This document shows, one piece after another, positions 8,404 through 16,690 of a DNA stretch of 24,878 nucleotides. The position numbers and the translations under genes are program-made. Below the pieces are notes generated by a model that was not told where the DNA came from, made no database searches, and saw nothing but the letters and a program-made list of their open reading frames with translations. How positions within the stretch are numbered: the stretch's first letter is position 1; each line of letters begins with the position of its first letter. The stretch is from Penium margaritaceum (lineage: Eukaryota; Streptophyta; Zygnematophyceae; Desmidiales; Peniaceae): contig SZWC01006886.1 in assembly GCA_023375785.1 (NCBI GenBank), positions 1 to 24,878 of the forward strand, read 5' to 3'.

Positions 8404-9158
8404 ATGATTCCTGACGTCTATACTCATCTCCTTGATGCACGGCACACAGACTACGGACCTGAAAGTGACCCCACACTGTACAGACCACAGGCAACCTGTC
8501 ATATCTGGCATCCACTACACGTCCCGACATCTCGTGTGCTGTCAATGCATTGGCCCAGTTCAGCCAGCAGCCTCGCAGCATGCATCACAAAGCCTTGCTT
8601 AAGTTGCTTTGCTATGTACTGGACACTGCTGGCTCTGGCCTCGTCTTTTCACCTACATCAAGTCCACTGTTGGATGGGTACTGTGACAGTGACTATGCGG
8701 GTGACTGAGGGGCTCACAGTCAGGGCGGGTATGTGTTTCTTGTGTGGGGTACGGCTGTGTCATGGCGTAGTGCAAAGCAGTCTTGTGTGGCTTGCAATAT
8801 GGCGGAAGCAGAGTATATGGCTTTGGGTGAAGCAGCCTGTGAGGGAATCTGGTTGGGACGGTTGTTGGAGGAATTGGGATTGCGTATGCCCGCAGTGTCA
8901 CTTCACTGTGATAACTCCGCTGTGCGCCGCATTGCCGCGAATGATGGTGTGCTGCATCCACGCACAAAACACATTCATGTCAAACATCACTTCGTCCGTG
9001 AGGCGGTAGAATCTGGGGCCATACAAGTCTGCTCCATCAAGGGTGACGCTCAACTTGCTCACTTCCTTACCAAAGCCCTTCCCTGCACCTCACTTCATCA
9101 GCAGCTCCAACAACTTGGTTGCACACCTGCAGCACTCATGTCCAAGGGGACGTGTTAA
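8404..9158 (+). pseudogene. Copia pol part 4: RT C-terminal region and RNase H
   Basis: From 8404 the frame reads MIPDVYTHLLDARHTDYG and PTLYR. It then shifts near 8485-8498 into the frame that reads YLASTTRPDISCAVNALAQF, the copia block after RT. RNase H removes template RNA during reverse transcription. Its acidic residues are visible as CDSDYAGD, AEAEYMALGEAA and HCDNSAVRRIA. An in-frame TGA lies at 8706-8708, directly after CDSDYAGD. TKHIHVKHHFVREAV and THFLTKAL-like AHFLTKALP close the domain as in intact copia elements. The terminal TAA at 9156-9158 lies inside the first bases of the 3' LTR, a normal copia arrangement. Confidence 0.9.
9144..9150 (+). promoter_or_regulatory. Copia polypurine tract
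   Basis: The purine run AAGGGGA lies two bases before the TGTTAAT start of the 3' LTR. In LTR retrotransposons this tract resists RNase H and primes plus-strand DNA synthesis. Its position supports the LTR boundary. Confidence 0.7.
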
Positions 9159-9168
9159 TCCTCTCCTG

Positions 9169-9179
9169 TATATATATAT
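9169..9179 (+). promoter_or_regulatory. TATA-like element in copia LTR
   Basis: TATATATATAT is the only strongly AT-rich motif in the LTR and could be its TATA box. It lies unusually close to the LTR start, which would leave a very short U3, so it might equally be a simple dinucleotide repeat. Confidence 0.4.
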
Positions 9180-9554
9180 GCTCCTCATTGTGGCCATGAG
9201 TGTGCAGGGCCTGCTGACACAGCGAGTGGAGGCGACGCACAGTGAGCGCACGCGCCACCTTTGGACCGGCGACACTCCCGCCTGCTCCACGCGTGCTCGC
9301 TTCCCTCCTGGCAGCAGTGCCCCGGATGCATTCGGCAGCCCGCCGATGCTAGTGTTATCCCACTCATCAAAACCTAGACTTAATCCTCTGAATGTGTGAA
9401 CTGTCATACTGTGGTGACCTAGTTTAGTCCTACTTTTGAACCTGGGTTAGTGAGGACCGCACTAGTCTAGGACCCAACTCGCTTTGGGATTGTGTGGTGT
9501 TTTTTGTGGGGCACGAGAGGCACTTTTCCCTCACCTTTTGAGAGAGACGGGTGG

Positions 9555-9569
9555 GCTCGCTTAGCGAGC
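9555..9569. repeat. Perfect 7-bp inverted repeat in copia LTR
   Basis: GCTCGCT, one T, AGCGAGC forms a compact GC-rich dyad about 100 bases before the LTR end. It could form an RNA hairpin in the R or U5 part of the transcript or serve as a protein site. Its role is unknown. Confidence 0.6.
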
Positions 9570-9667
9570 TCCACCTCGTAGGGCTCTCTCTCCTCGTTTC
9601 TGCTTAGCCATGGCGTTGTGCTAGGCCGCTAGGAAAACCCACGCCTATCTTCTAGAAAACATTACCA

Positions 9668-10367
9668 TTTGACTTGCCCATGGTCTTGTTGGATTCGTAT
9701 TGCAAATCCCAGGAGAGGGTTGGAGCGGAGAGCTCGTGGGCTCTGGGTGCTGATGCGCGGAGGTCGGATAGGTCTCATGCGGAAGGCGACTGAGAGCGTC
9801 TGCGTTACGGTTGGCCAAAGCAGGCTCATGCTTGATTTTCATGTTGTACCCCTGCAGGAGGAGAGCCCACTTGGCCAAGATACCCTCGTGGTTCAGTGTG
9901 GTAAGGAGCCACTGCAGGACGTGATGGTCGATCAGGACGGTGAAAGGTTTCCCATTTTACATGTAGTCGCGGAAATGTTGGAGAGCCCAGAGGACTGCAA
10001 GGTACTCGCCCTTCACCGGGTGGTACTTCCGATCACCATCCGCGAGTGCACGGCTGCCGTACGCGATAACCCATTGGATGGGCTCTTGGATTGTCCGCGA
10101 TAGAACCGCGCCAAGACAGTCCCGCGACCTGTCAGTGGTGATGGAGAAGGGGAGATTGAAGTCAGGGAATTCCAGCATGGGCGCAGTCACCGGCCAATGC
10201 TTGATCTCTGTCCATGACGCGGTACACTCCGGGCTCCATTCGAAGGGGACGTATTGGTGTGTAAGCTGCTGCAGGGGGCGGATGATGTGTGCATGATCCC
10301 GGAAGAAATTGTGGTAAAAGGATACGAAGCCAAGGAAGATCTTAACTTGCGCCGTAGTTGTGGCCTA
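9668..10367 (-). pseudogene. Gypsy RNase H and RT connection region
   Basis: Following TAG at 10365-10367, the frame reads VKIFLGFVSFYHNFFRDHA and PLQQLTHQYVPFEW, the gypsy block joining RT to RNase H. FPDFNLPFSITTDRSRDCLG has the first RNase H Asp, and HPVKGEYLAVLWALQHFRDY the catalytic Glu. TAA at 9957-9959 interrupts. The frame then continues with FTVLIDHHVLQWL and ends with ANRNADALSRLPHE, carrying the last Asp, near 9774-9800. A short Pro/Ser/Thr-rich tail of about 35 residues follows, where the linker to the integrase would be, and then the copia LTR begins. The open frame nominally runs to 9645, but its last codons are LTR sequence. Confidence 0.9.
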
Positions 10368-11093
10368 ATGCCATTCCTGGACTGCAGCTATCTTTTCTTG
10401 GTCCGTCTTGATGCCCTCAACACTCATGACGAGCCCCAGGAATTCCATTATTGCGGCACCGATGGAGCACTTTGCAGCTTTCAACTTCAGGTTGGCAGCG
10501 CGGAGGGCGGAGAACGCAGCAGTAAATGAGGAGAAAGGTTCCGCAAACATGTGGGTGGTGACCATGATGTCGTCAATGTAACAGCTCACGTTGGGGATAC
10601 CGCAGAGGGTGGAGTCCATGAGGCGTTGGACGGTTGCACTAGCGCTACGGAGGCCAAAGGGCATGCGGGTGAAGGCATAGAGTCCATCCAGCGTGATGAT
10701 AGCAGTCTTGGCAATGGAATCCGGGTGCATGGGCACTGCATGAAAAGCTGCCTTGACGTCGAAGTTTGCAAAGCATCCGCGGCCTTGCTGTCGCTCCTGG
10801 ATGTCAATGATCAGAGGCATGGGATAGGCGTCTTCCTCCGTGACCCGGTTGAGGTCGCGAAAGTCTACGTAGAATCTCTTAGATCCGTCAGGCTTGCCAA
10901 CAATTACTAGGTTGGCACGAGAGGGGCTCACGATGGGGACGATCACTCCTTGCGATTTTAATTCCGCAAGACCCTCGGTGATAATTTGCTTCTGGTCCGG
11001 GAGTGTGCGGTGCACCTTTTTCTTGGTGGGAGAAGCTGTTCCGATGGAGATGACATGGAAAGCATCAACGGCCCCGAGGTCCGTTGGTGATCA
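10368..11093 (-). pseudogene. Gypsy reverse transcriptase
   Basis: After TGA at 11091-11093 the frame contains DAFHVISIGTASPTKKKVHR, a standard gypsy pre-RT block, then RTLPDQKQIITEGLAELKSQ, GKPDGSKRFYVDFRDLNRVT and AYPMPLIIDIQERQQ. The first catalytic Asp is in CFANFDVKAAFHAVPM. MPFGLRSASATVQRLMDSTL is the conserved fingers-palm segment, and SCYIDDIMVTTHM the Y-x-DD active site. LKAAKCSIGAAIMEFLGLVM closes the palm. The 217-codon ORF from 11015 has no internal stop, and the domain as a whole looks catalytically complete apart from the flanking TGA and TAG. It functions in copying element RNA; this copy is an isolated relic. Confidence 0.93.
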
Positions 11094-11960
11094 GGCGAAG
11101 ATGTCCTCGAAAGAGTCCAGCAGATTGCATAAGTCCTGTTTCCGTGGAGGAGAGAGACGAGGGTGCAAGATGTGGTCCCAGCGAGGGGGCGGCGGAGGAG
11201 ACTGGGTGCGGGTGGGGTAGAATTCCTCTTCCTCATCCAGGGACAAGCCTTTGCCAAATGCCTCTTCCCCTCGCTGCCATAGCCCAAGAAGATTGTTTCG
11301 CTCGCCTGGTGTTGCCGAGTCCATGGTCAGCTGTTGCCATTTTGCGGCCGGCACGAACTTTGCATCCAGCGTGGCTTCCTCGGGTGCGCGAGCCTGCTGG
11401 GGATGAGTCTGTGAGTCCTCTTGTGCAGCATCAGAAAGGGAGAAGGGCACGCCGCCGGTGACGGGCCCAGTCACCCGGTCCCCAATGGTGATCAAGGCAT
11501 ACTCTTTGGAGGCGATCACGGACAAGAGTTGTATGACGCCAAGGGAGAACAGCAGGTTGGCCTGTCGCAGAAGGAGGTAGTCCATTCCGAGGAGGACGTC
11601 ATAGGTTTGGGCCTGGGTAATCTAGACGTCCACTTGCTCGTGGAGGGAGCCCAATTGCAAGAGGAGCCCTTGTATTTCACCATCCCCATAGTCCATTCAT
11701 CCGCCGGTGTTGCTGAATGGCCGCCGTGCGGGGAGGATGCGATCCACCCAACCAACCACACACAGGACGCGGCGGGTAACCATGGTATGGGTGGTCCCAG
11801 TGTCAATGATTGTCAAGAACGTCCGCCCACACATCCACACCACACAACAGGCGACCTCGAAGTGTTGATCGTCGCGGCGTGGTGGTTCCAGGGGTTGCGG
11901 TGCCAAGCCCGATTTGAGTTCCTCAGTGTTCAAGGCAGGTGATGCTTTTGCTACAATCCG
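11094..11960 (-). pseudogene. Gypsy aspartic protease and protease-RT linker
   Basis: Beginning after TGA at 11961, the frame runs through ELKSGLAPQPLEPPRRDD and FEVACCVVWMCGRTF to FLTIIDTGTTHTMVTRRVL, with the catalytic D-T-G intact. TGA at 11697-11699 and TAG at 11622-11624 interrupt. The C-terminal protease segment then reads QAQTYDVLLGMDYLLLRQAN, equivalent to the family's D-x-x-LG-x-D-x-L motif. From 11585 an uninterrupted ORF of 164 codons encodes a polar linker with a run of five Pro and LLDSFEDIFA, the usual lead-in to gypsy RT, ending in TGA at 11091. The protease closely resembles the fragment at 272-601, so the two loci derive from related elements. Confidence 0.87.
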
Positions 11961-12760
11961 TCACGTGTTTTGGGTGCCATGCGCCGGTGTGCTACATGTG
12001 AGGGAAATGCCAACAGCTTGGAGGTGGTGGTTGGCTGTAGTAAACTCCTCTATGAGCCGCAAAGCTAGCTTAGGATAGAGACGAAGGAAGTCAAAGAAGT
12101 TCACGGATACAATGGGGGTGGTGAAGAGCTTTTCCACAGGGTCTGTGGGGTCTACCACAGTGATGGGGGCAGTCCGAGGAGCAGACAGGGTAGTTGTGAC
12201 AGTAGGATTCTCTGCTTGTGCGGGATCCGCGGTGTGGCGCTTCTCATGGGGTCGCATAGAACGGGGTGCAACGACATCCTGCAGCCGGGCTTCTACGGCC
12301 TATGCCTTCCGCCGTAGGTCGCTCTGTACTTGCACGACTTCTTGTAGGTCCCATCCACGGATTTTTAGCCGACGAGCTCTTGTGATGAGGTTCGTCCCCT
12401 CAGGGGTGGGTGCTACTTTTGTAGTCTCATCCTCTGCCATGGGCAAACCCAACTTGACATTACGGGCACCGGCCGCGGGGTGTGGCGGCGGGTTTGGCAA
12501 TATTCCCTGGCCTGGTCCTTGACCCGCCTGAGCCTGCCCATGAGCGGGCGGATTGGCTTGCTGCTGCTATTGTTGTTGTGCTGCTGCTGTTGACCGGGCC
12601 ATGGATGGCTGTAGTACTGGTGCCATTGCTGGACCATGGGATCTGTTTGGACGGGGTCTGGGCACTGAGCTGCTTGGCGGCGACGAGGGGAAATCTCAGG
12701 CATTATGCTCCAGGCTCTAGCAGGTGTAGCAAGCCTTGGGCTTCTGAGGTGGAGGCTGGC
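11961..12760 (-). pseudogene. Gypsy gag C-terminal part with CCHC zinc knuckle
   Basis: Near 12735-12690 the frame reads KACYTC, stop, SLEHNA, stop, DF. This is a C-x2-C-x4-H-x4-C retroviral zinc knuckle, which binds element RNA, with TAG (12717-12719) and TGA inside and the last Cys changed to Phe. A Gln/Pro-rich stretch with an Asn/Gln run follows and is broken by a TAG within the Gln codons. Two clean ORFs come next: 12500 down to TAG at 12300, with GARNVKLGLPMAEDETTK, and 12257 down to TGA at 11961, with EKLFTTPIVSVNFFDFLRLY. Frame continuity with pol indicates a single gag-pol frame. The knuckle is partly inferred because two stops fall inside it. Confidence 0.72.
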
Positions 12761-12914
12761 TTTGTGAGGCGGGCGGTGCGTGGGTCTCTCCATCCTGATG
12801 CTGGCGAGTAGACCGCTGACGAGTGGATATAGCCGTAGCGTCTTGCACCGCGTCCTAGAGAGAGCGGGAACGATCAGCAATCATGAGACTGTTGACTTTG
12901 TCAGGGAGTGCGCG

Positions 12915-13293
12915 TATCAGATTCTGTATGAGGACGCACAGCGGAAGGCGTTTTCCTTGCGGGGTTCTTGGCCATAGAAGTCCAGGTGAGGAATTGATCT
13001 AGGAATCTGTAAATGTTGTCCTCATTGCGCATGACCTCCTTCTCAATCTTCCGCAGGGCCTCCTCTTTTGTCAGGTTCTTGAAGCATTCAATGAGAGCGC
13101 TGTCGAAGTCTTCGAATGATGGGAAGGGTGGGCGTGCATTGTACCAGTCGGCCGCAGCTCCTTGGAGGTAAAATTCCGCACTGGCGAGGCAGAGGTCAGG
13201 TGGGATCCGACCAATGCTAACGTAGAGTGTGATTTGCTTCAGCCATATCCAGGGATCCTCCTCAGGGGCGCCCTTGAATGTGTCCAGCCGCGG
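12915..13293 (-). pseudogene. Gypsy gag capsid-like domain (Retrotrans_gag type)
   Basis: Reading the minus strand from about 13293 gives PRLDTFKGAPEEDPWIWLKQ, then LASAEFYLQGAAADWYNARP, PFPSFEDFDSALIECFKNLT and EEALRKIEKEVMRNEDNIYR, FLDQFLTW. The LxGxAxxWY segment followed by a F-x-x-F region is the hallmark of the Retrotrans_gag family, the capsid that packages element RNA. There are no stops in the core of about 120 residues. Its frame differs by one base from the zinc-knuckle and pol frame, so a frameshift lies between 12760 and 12915. It also differs from the gag N-terminal frame. The stretch from 12760 to 12915 holds only weak coding signal. Confidence 0.85.
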
Positions 13294-13361
13294 CAGATTT
13301 GCAGGCTCAGAGTGGATGTACTACTGTTGAGGTATAGTACTGCGGTTAGTCGTCAATGCAA

Positions 13362-15239
13362 TCACAGCAGTCGGAGGGGATGATTGGCTGGCTGGGCTGC
13401 GGAGTATCCCGCATGATGAATTTGTATTGAAGGCTGCCCCGCGTGCATGTGAGAGCCTGGGTGCATGTGTGACTGGTGCATGTACCAGGAAGAAGGAGCT
13501 GGCAGTGAGGTTGTGTAAGGTGTGGAGAAGAACGTCGTCCCAAGGGGCAAGGTCGAAGGTCCCTGTGCCTGTCACGCCATCAGCTGAGACATCCAATATG
13601 CCTGTGTTGTGGGGACCGCACCAGCACTGATGGCAGCTGATGCCACCCAAAGAGGATGGGCCGTTGTCCTTGTAGGGTACTGGCCTCCCATCATCTGCGA
13701 CAGCGGTGGCTACGGGTGTTATTGTGGCGCCAGTGAGAGTTGCGGCATCAGTGGTAGCACCTGAATAGTCGCACTGGCTTGCGTGGTTCCGGGTAGATGC
13801 GGCGGATGAAGCTGTTGGTAGGCTGTTGCGGAGTACTGGGGAGGTGATGGTGCGCCTTGGGGCAGCGGTGGCTGCGGGCCTGACACAAAAGGTTGCTAAC
13901 TCACTCCTGCTTGTGTGATGCTCATCAGGTGCTACTACGGAGTTGGCCACGGGTGTGAAACTGTTACTGAGGGTTGCATCGACGTCATACCCCCATGTGG
14001 CTGTTGCTAGTGCATCAATGGTTGGACCCCATGAGGGTGAGTCGTGCCTCCCCCTTGGACGATGCCCCTGAAAGACTGCATTCCGTGTGGTGGATGTGGT
14101 GCCATCAAAGGGTGGTGCACCGCGATCCCTGGCTGTGTCAGAGCTGTCACCTGTTGTGGCTGGTAACTGCTCTGTTGCATGCTTGTCGCGGGCATCACGG
14201 TCCCTGATGGTGCGGCATCTATCAGTGCATGTGGCGGGTTTATCTTGTGCCGTGGTGCAGCCATTGCTGGAGGTCCCGCGGCAGGCGGCTGCGGCGTGGT
14301 CCCCGCCTGTGCTGCTCCCCCACATGGCTGTGGCTGATACACAGGTGGCTGGGACATTCCTGCCGCCGTGATGACAGCAGCTCCCATTGGCATCGTTCCG
14401 ACAAACAGGGGCACCTGGGTAGCCTGCTGCTGGCGCGTTGGTTGTGCGGAATTCTGGGCCAGAGGAGGTGCCGATGGTCCTACTTGCGTGGTTCCCATGT
14501 TCTGTTTCTGCGAGTGCATCAGCGTCTACTATAGGCCTAACATCAGGGTTTGTGCCAGTCCATCCACTTGCCCCAGCTCGACCAGCTCTGATGGTGGATT
14601 CAACCCCGGCTATTCATCTTGCGTGAAAGCCGTGCTCCCTACTAGGATGGTATCGATTCGCGGCTGCTGCTGGGCCACTAGCTGCTGCTTGCCCAGCGTG
14701 GAGTATTCCTGGGACCCAGGTTGTTCCCCAGGATACACCACCTTGAGTGGAGGATGCATAAAAGGTGATGAGTGCTGCAGTAGAGGGTTGGATCTTGCCG
14801 TGGGCTGCTCCCCGCCGCGGCGTCGGTACACCAGTCCGCGGTAGGCTCTGAGTTCTCCACCAGCAGAGGGCTGCTCCAACGATGGTGGGGTATCGAAGAA
14901 CCACTGTGGTACTAGGACCACAGCCTCCTACCTTTCCGATCCGTGCCAGGACTGGCTCGATCCGCGGCTGCCATGACTGGAGATGGTCTTCACTTCCACA
15001 CGCTCGCCCAAGGCGCTCATGATCCGACGCCAGTGCAGCTGTTCCAGCCCCACGGCCACCCGACGGTGTTGATCGAGTGGATCGGAGCCTGATGAGGAGC
15101 TGAATGGGGTACGAGACAGCATAGGAGAGGAGTTCCGGCTGCCTGCGTAGGTGATGGCTCATCGTGGCAGGAAGCACCGCACTGATAACTGTTGCTGTCG
15201 TTGCCTGAGATCCTCATACGCAAAGCTTGCCGCCGACAT
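13362..15239 (-). pseudogene. Long Pro/Gln/Met-rich N-terminal region of gypsy gag
   Basis: One minus-strand frame carries a consistent composition across many stops from 15239 down to 13362. A plausible start is the ATG at 15239-15237, giving MSAASFAYEDLRQRQQQLS. After TGA at 15159 it continues with LDQHRRVAVGLEQLHWRRIM and SALGERVEVKTI, then the Pro/Gln-rich blocks at 14921-14610 and 14519-14007 (for example QPPVYQPQPCGGAAQAG). The stops fall mostly where Gln codons would be expected, as TAG in Gln runs. Roughly 600 codons of low-complexity, probably disordered protein is long for a gypsy gag. A stop-free ORF of 334 codons at 13321-14325 in another frame is probably a shadow. The first 40 residues and the link to the gag domain are inferred. 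Confidence 0.6.
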
Positions 15240-15900
15240 CAATGACTTATCTGAAGGATTTATGCAGTTCCGCTGAGTAAAGAGTGATGAACTGTCCAAG
15301 CTCACCGCACCATGACACTGATACTCCCAACTTTGCCGCGTCCTCAATTTTCTCCGCGCCTGCTCTGCTCCACGCTATCCGTGGACTCTACACAACCACA
15401 GCACTAGCTGCTTGTCTGGAGCTTGCTTAGCTACGGATCTGCGGTCCTGACTCTGAGCAATTAACAATTCCATGGATTGCAGGTCTGAGCTTACACGTGG
15501 GATCCTCACCGATAAGTGACACTCTGCGGTACACTTTCCGCCACACACGAGCCGCCACCTCGTGGCTTCCAGCTCCTCTTGGTGGAATCTTGTTCCGCAG
15601 CCGTGTACAAGCAAGGGCACCGCCGGCAGTTCACTTCAACTCGGGTTTTGGTCACGCAAGCACTTGATCTCGCAGTCCGCGCCTATGAAATCAGAGGGAA
15701 CACAAGGCAGGGACGCGCAATGCGGAGAGTACAGATGGGATCGGCAAATGTCTTCAATAATCAGGAACAGAGTATATGATCTAGTGGAGTATCCAGTCGA
15801 GAGCAATCAGGACTGAGGGACAACTTGTACTACTACTGCCTAGGCCTTATATAGTTGGGACTCCACACGACGTGTCTACAGGCCGGCGGTCTCATCCCTC
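15240..15900 (-). other. Presumed 5' LTR (R-U5) and untranslated leader of the gypsy element
   Basis: This lies directly upstream of gag on the minus strand. It holds a TATATAA box at 15853-15847 and no convincing ORF, which is what an LTR promoter plus leader would look like. A possible primer-binding site is GTATCAG at about 15327-15318, sharing seven consecutive bases with the plant initiator-Met type TGGTATCAGAGC, but only about eight of twelve bases fit. The LTR ends cannot be set because the other LTR is missing from the window. Confidence 0.4.
15847..15853 (-). promoter_or_regulatory. TATA box of the gypsy LTR
   Basis: The minus strand reads CTATATAAGG here, a textbook TATA box about 600 bases upstream of the presumed gag ATG. 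It would drive transcription toward lower coordinates, in the direction of gag-pol. The position is consistent, but no transcript evidence is available. Confidence 0.55.
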
Positions 15901-16495
15901 TCATATCATCCTCTTTCCTCCTACTTGGACTCCACGCGGTGCGGCTACGCAACGTGGGTCTCTTCCTCACACTAAGGGAACATCATCTTTCTTCCTAACT
16001 CTTTTTCTTCATCCGCGGCTCATACACGCGGTCTTTGTATTCTTCCTTGAATCCTCGTCTTCCGTGGTGCGTCCTCAGATGCTCTCCCCGTGATTGAGGC
16101 ACCGATTTCCATGCTGATTGGTTGTTGCTTCCCTGGTTGCCTCGTCCGCCTGCTGCCCTGCCTGTCTCTGCTTGATTTCCTCCGTGATTGCTTCCCCTTC
16201 CGCGGTTTGCCCCTGTTCCTTTCCCACCGCAGATCTCCCCACTGCTTCTTCCCGCCCTTTCACAGCTTCCGCCACAAGTGCTTGAGATGGCCGAGGGGCG
16301 GCCGCCCCAGATGACAATGTCAACCTGCGGCAACCTCTCACCGTGTGACCCATCCGCGTTACTGCTAGACTCCCCGCTTGCCCATGCTCAACCGTGCATA
16401 CCACAGGAGCCAACGTTCCTTGCGCGGCTTCCACCATGCCCCTGTTGCTTTTGCGCGGATTGACCTACTCGCGGATGTGCGGCAGGAGTTTGCCT
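15901..16495 (-). other. Region with faint minus-strand coding-like signal, origin unclear
   Basis: Two overlapping minus-strand frames are open here. The one from 16437 to 16075 contains GHTVRGCRRL, which looks like the second half of a CCHC zinc knuckle (G-H-x3-x-C), then a charged Glu/Gln/Ala-rich helix. The one from 16333 to 15995 is Gly/Asn/Gln/Arg-rich (RGRGSNHGGNQ) and ends in a basic YKDRVYEPRMKKKS. Either could be the tail of another retroelement gag, or the whole stretch could be LTR U3. The first two Cys of a knuckle are not present. The last 55 bases before 16496 show nothing. Confidence 0.25.
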
Positions 16496-16541
16496 GACAA
16501 CCTCGTGTTCCCAAACCATTGTTTGGGAACACCAGGTTGTC
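16496..16541. repeat. Near-perfect 21-bp inverted repeat (hairpin) at the satellite's left edge
   Basis: Arms 16496-16516 and 16521-16541 are reverse complements with one mismatch, separated by the four bases CATT. The left arm ends in the satellite's own forward sequence GTTCCCAAAC. The right arm contains its complement, GTTTGGGAACACCAGG, where a normal monomer would read TTTCCCCCTCTGACC. After the right arm the array resumes with TTGTCAACGTTGACC. About 35 bases of a monomer have been replaced by an inverted copy of the neighbouring bases. Confidence 0.9.
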
Positions 16542-16690
16542 AACGTTGACCACACACTGCGGATTTATTTGGTCAAAGGTAGAACACATGCCTACTTTGG
16601 TCGGTCATTGTACATGGTAGCCACACCGTGCCACAACCGATTGAATGTCGTTGTACTTGCTAGTTAATAACTGATATTCCCAATCCATTG

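Larger units (their letters stand above)
5578..9667 (+). mobile_element. Ty1/copia LTR retrotransposon, 5'-truncated and degenerate
   Basis: The domain order protease, integrase, reverse transcriptase, RNase H is diagnostic of Ty1/copia; gypsy has the integrase last. The polyprotein uses one frame from 5587 to about 7120, shifts, runs through RT, and shifts again before RNase H. The stop codon of pol overlaps the first bases of the 3' LTR and is preceded by a short polypurine tract. There is no 5' LTR, primer-binding site or convincing gag in the window, so this is the 3' part of an element. In-frame stops at 6346, 6844, 7126, 7286, 7313, 8389, 8392 and 8706 rule out activity of this copy. 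Confidence 0.9.
9153..9667 (+). repeat. Copia 3' LTR, about 515 bp
   Basis: The LTR starts with TGTTAAT directly after the polypurine tract and ends with ATTACCA at 9661-9667. The ends are imperfect inverted repeats (TGTTAAT against its complement ATTAACA, one mismatch) and keep the TG...CA rule. An AT-rich TATATATATAT lies 16 bases in. The first bases after the LTR, TTTGA, belong to the minus-strand gypsy relic. No second LTR copy exists in the window to prove the right boundary, so the right end rests on the terminal repeat and on where gypsy coding resumes. Confidence 0.72.
9668..15900 (-). mobile_element. Ty3/gypsy LTR retrotransposon, truncated before integrase
   Basis: Read on the minus strand from about 15900 downward, the order is LTR or leader, gag, zinc knuckle, protease, RT, RNase H. 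From the zinc knuckle (about 12735) to the end at 9668 all blocks share one frame, broken by stops but with no frameshift that I could detect. Gag is in two other frames. RT and RNase H keep their catalytic residues, yet many in-frame stops show the copy is dead. After RNase H the element ends at the copia LTR, so the integrase and 3' LTR are missing. The simplest reading is that copia inserted here and later rearrangement removed the rest. Confidence 0.88.

Noticed and set aside
9957..10103. Plus-strand ORF 9669-10103 over the gypsy RNase H
   Set aside because: The minus strand carries clear RNase H motifs in register with RT, so the plus-strand ORF is a shadow.
13321..14325. Minus-strand stop-free ORF of 334 codons, Ser/Thr/Ala-rich
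   Set aside because: It overlaps the Pro/Gln-rich gag frame, which continues in the same frame as gag sequence upstream and whose stops fall at likely Gln codons. The Thr/Ala-rich composition is what an out-of-frame reading of such codons gives. I could not exclude it fully.
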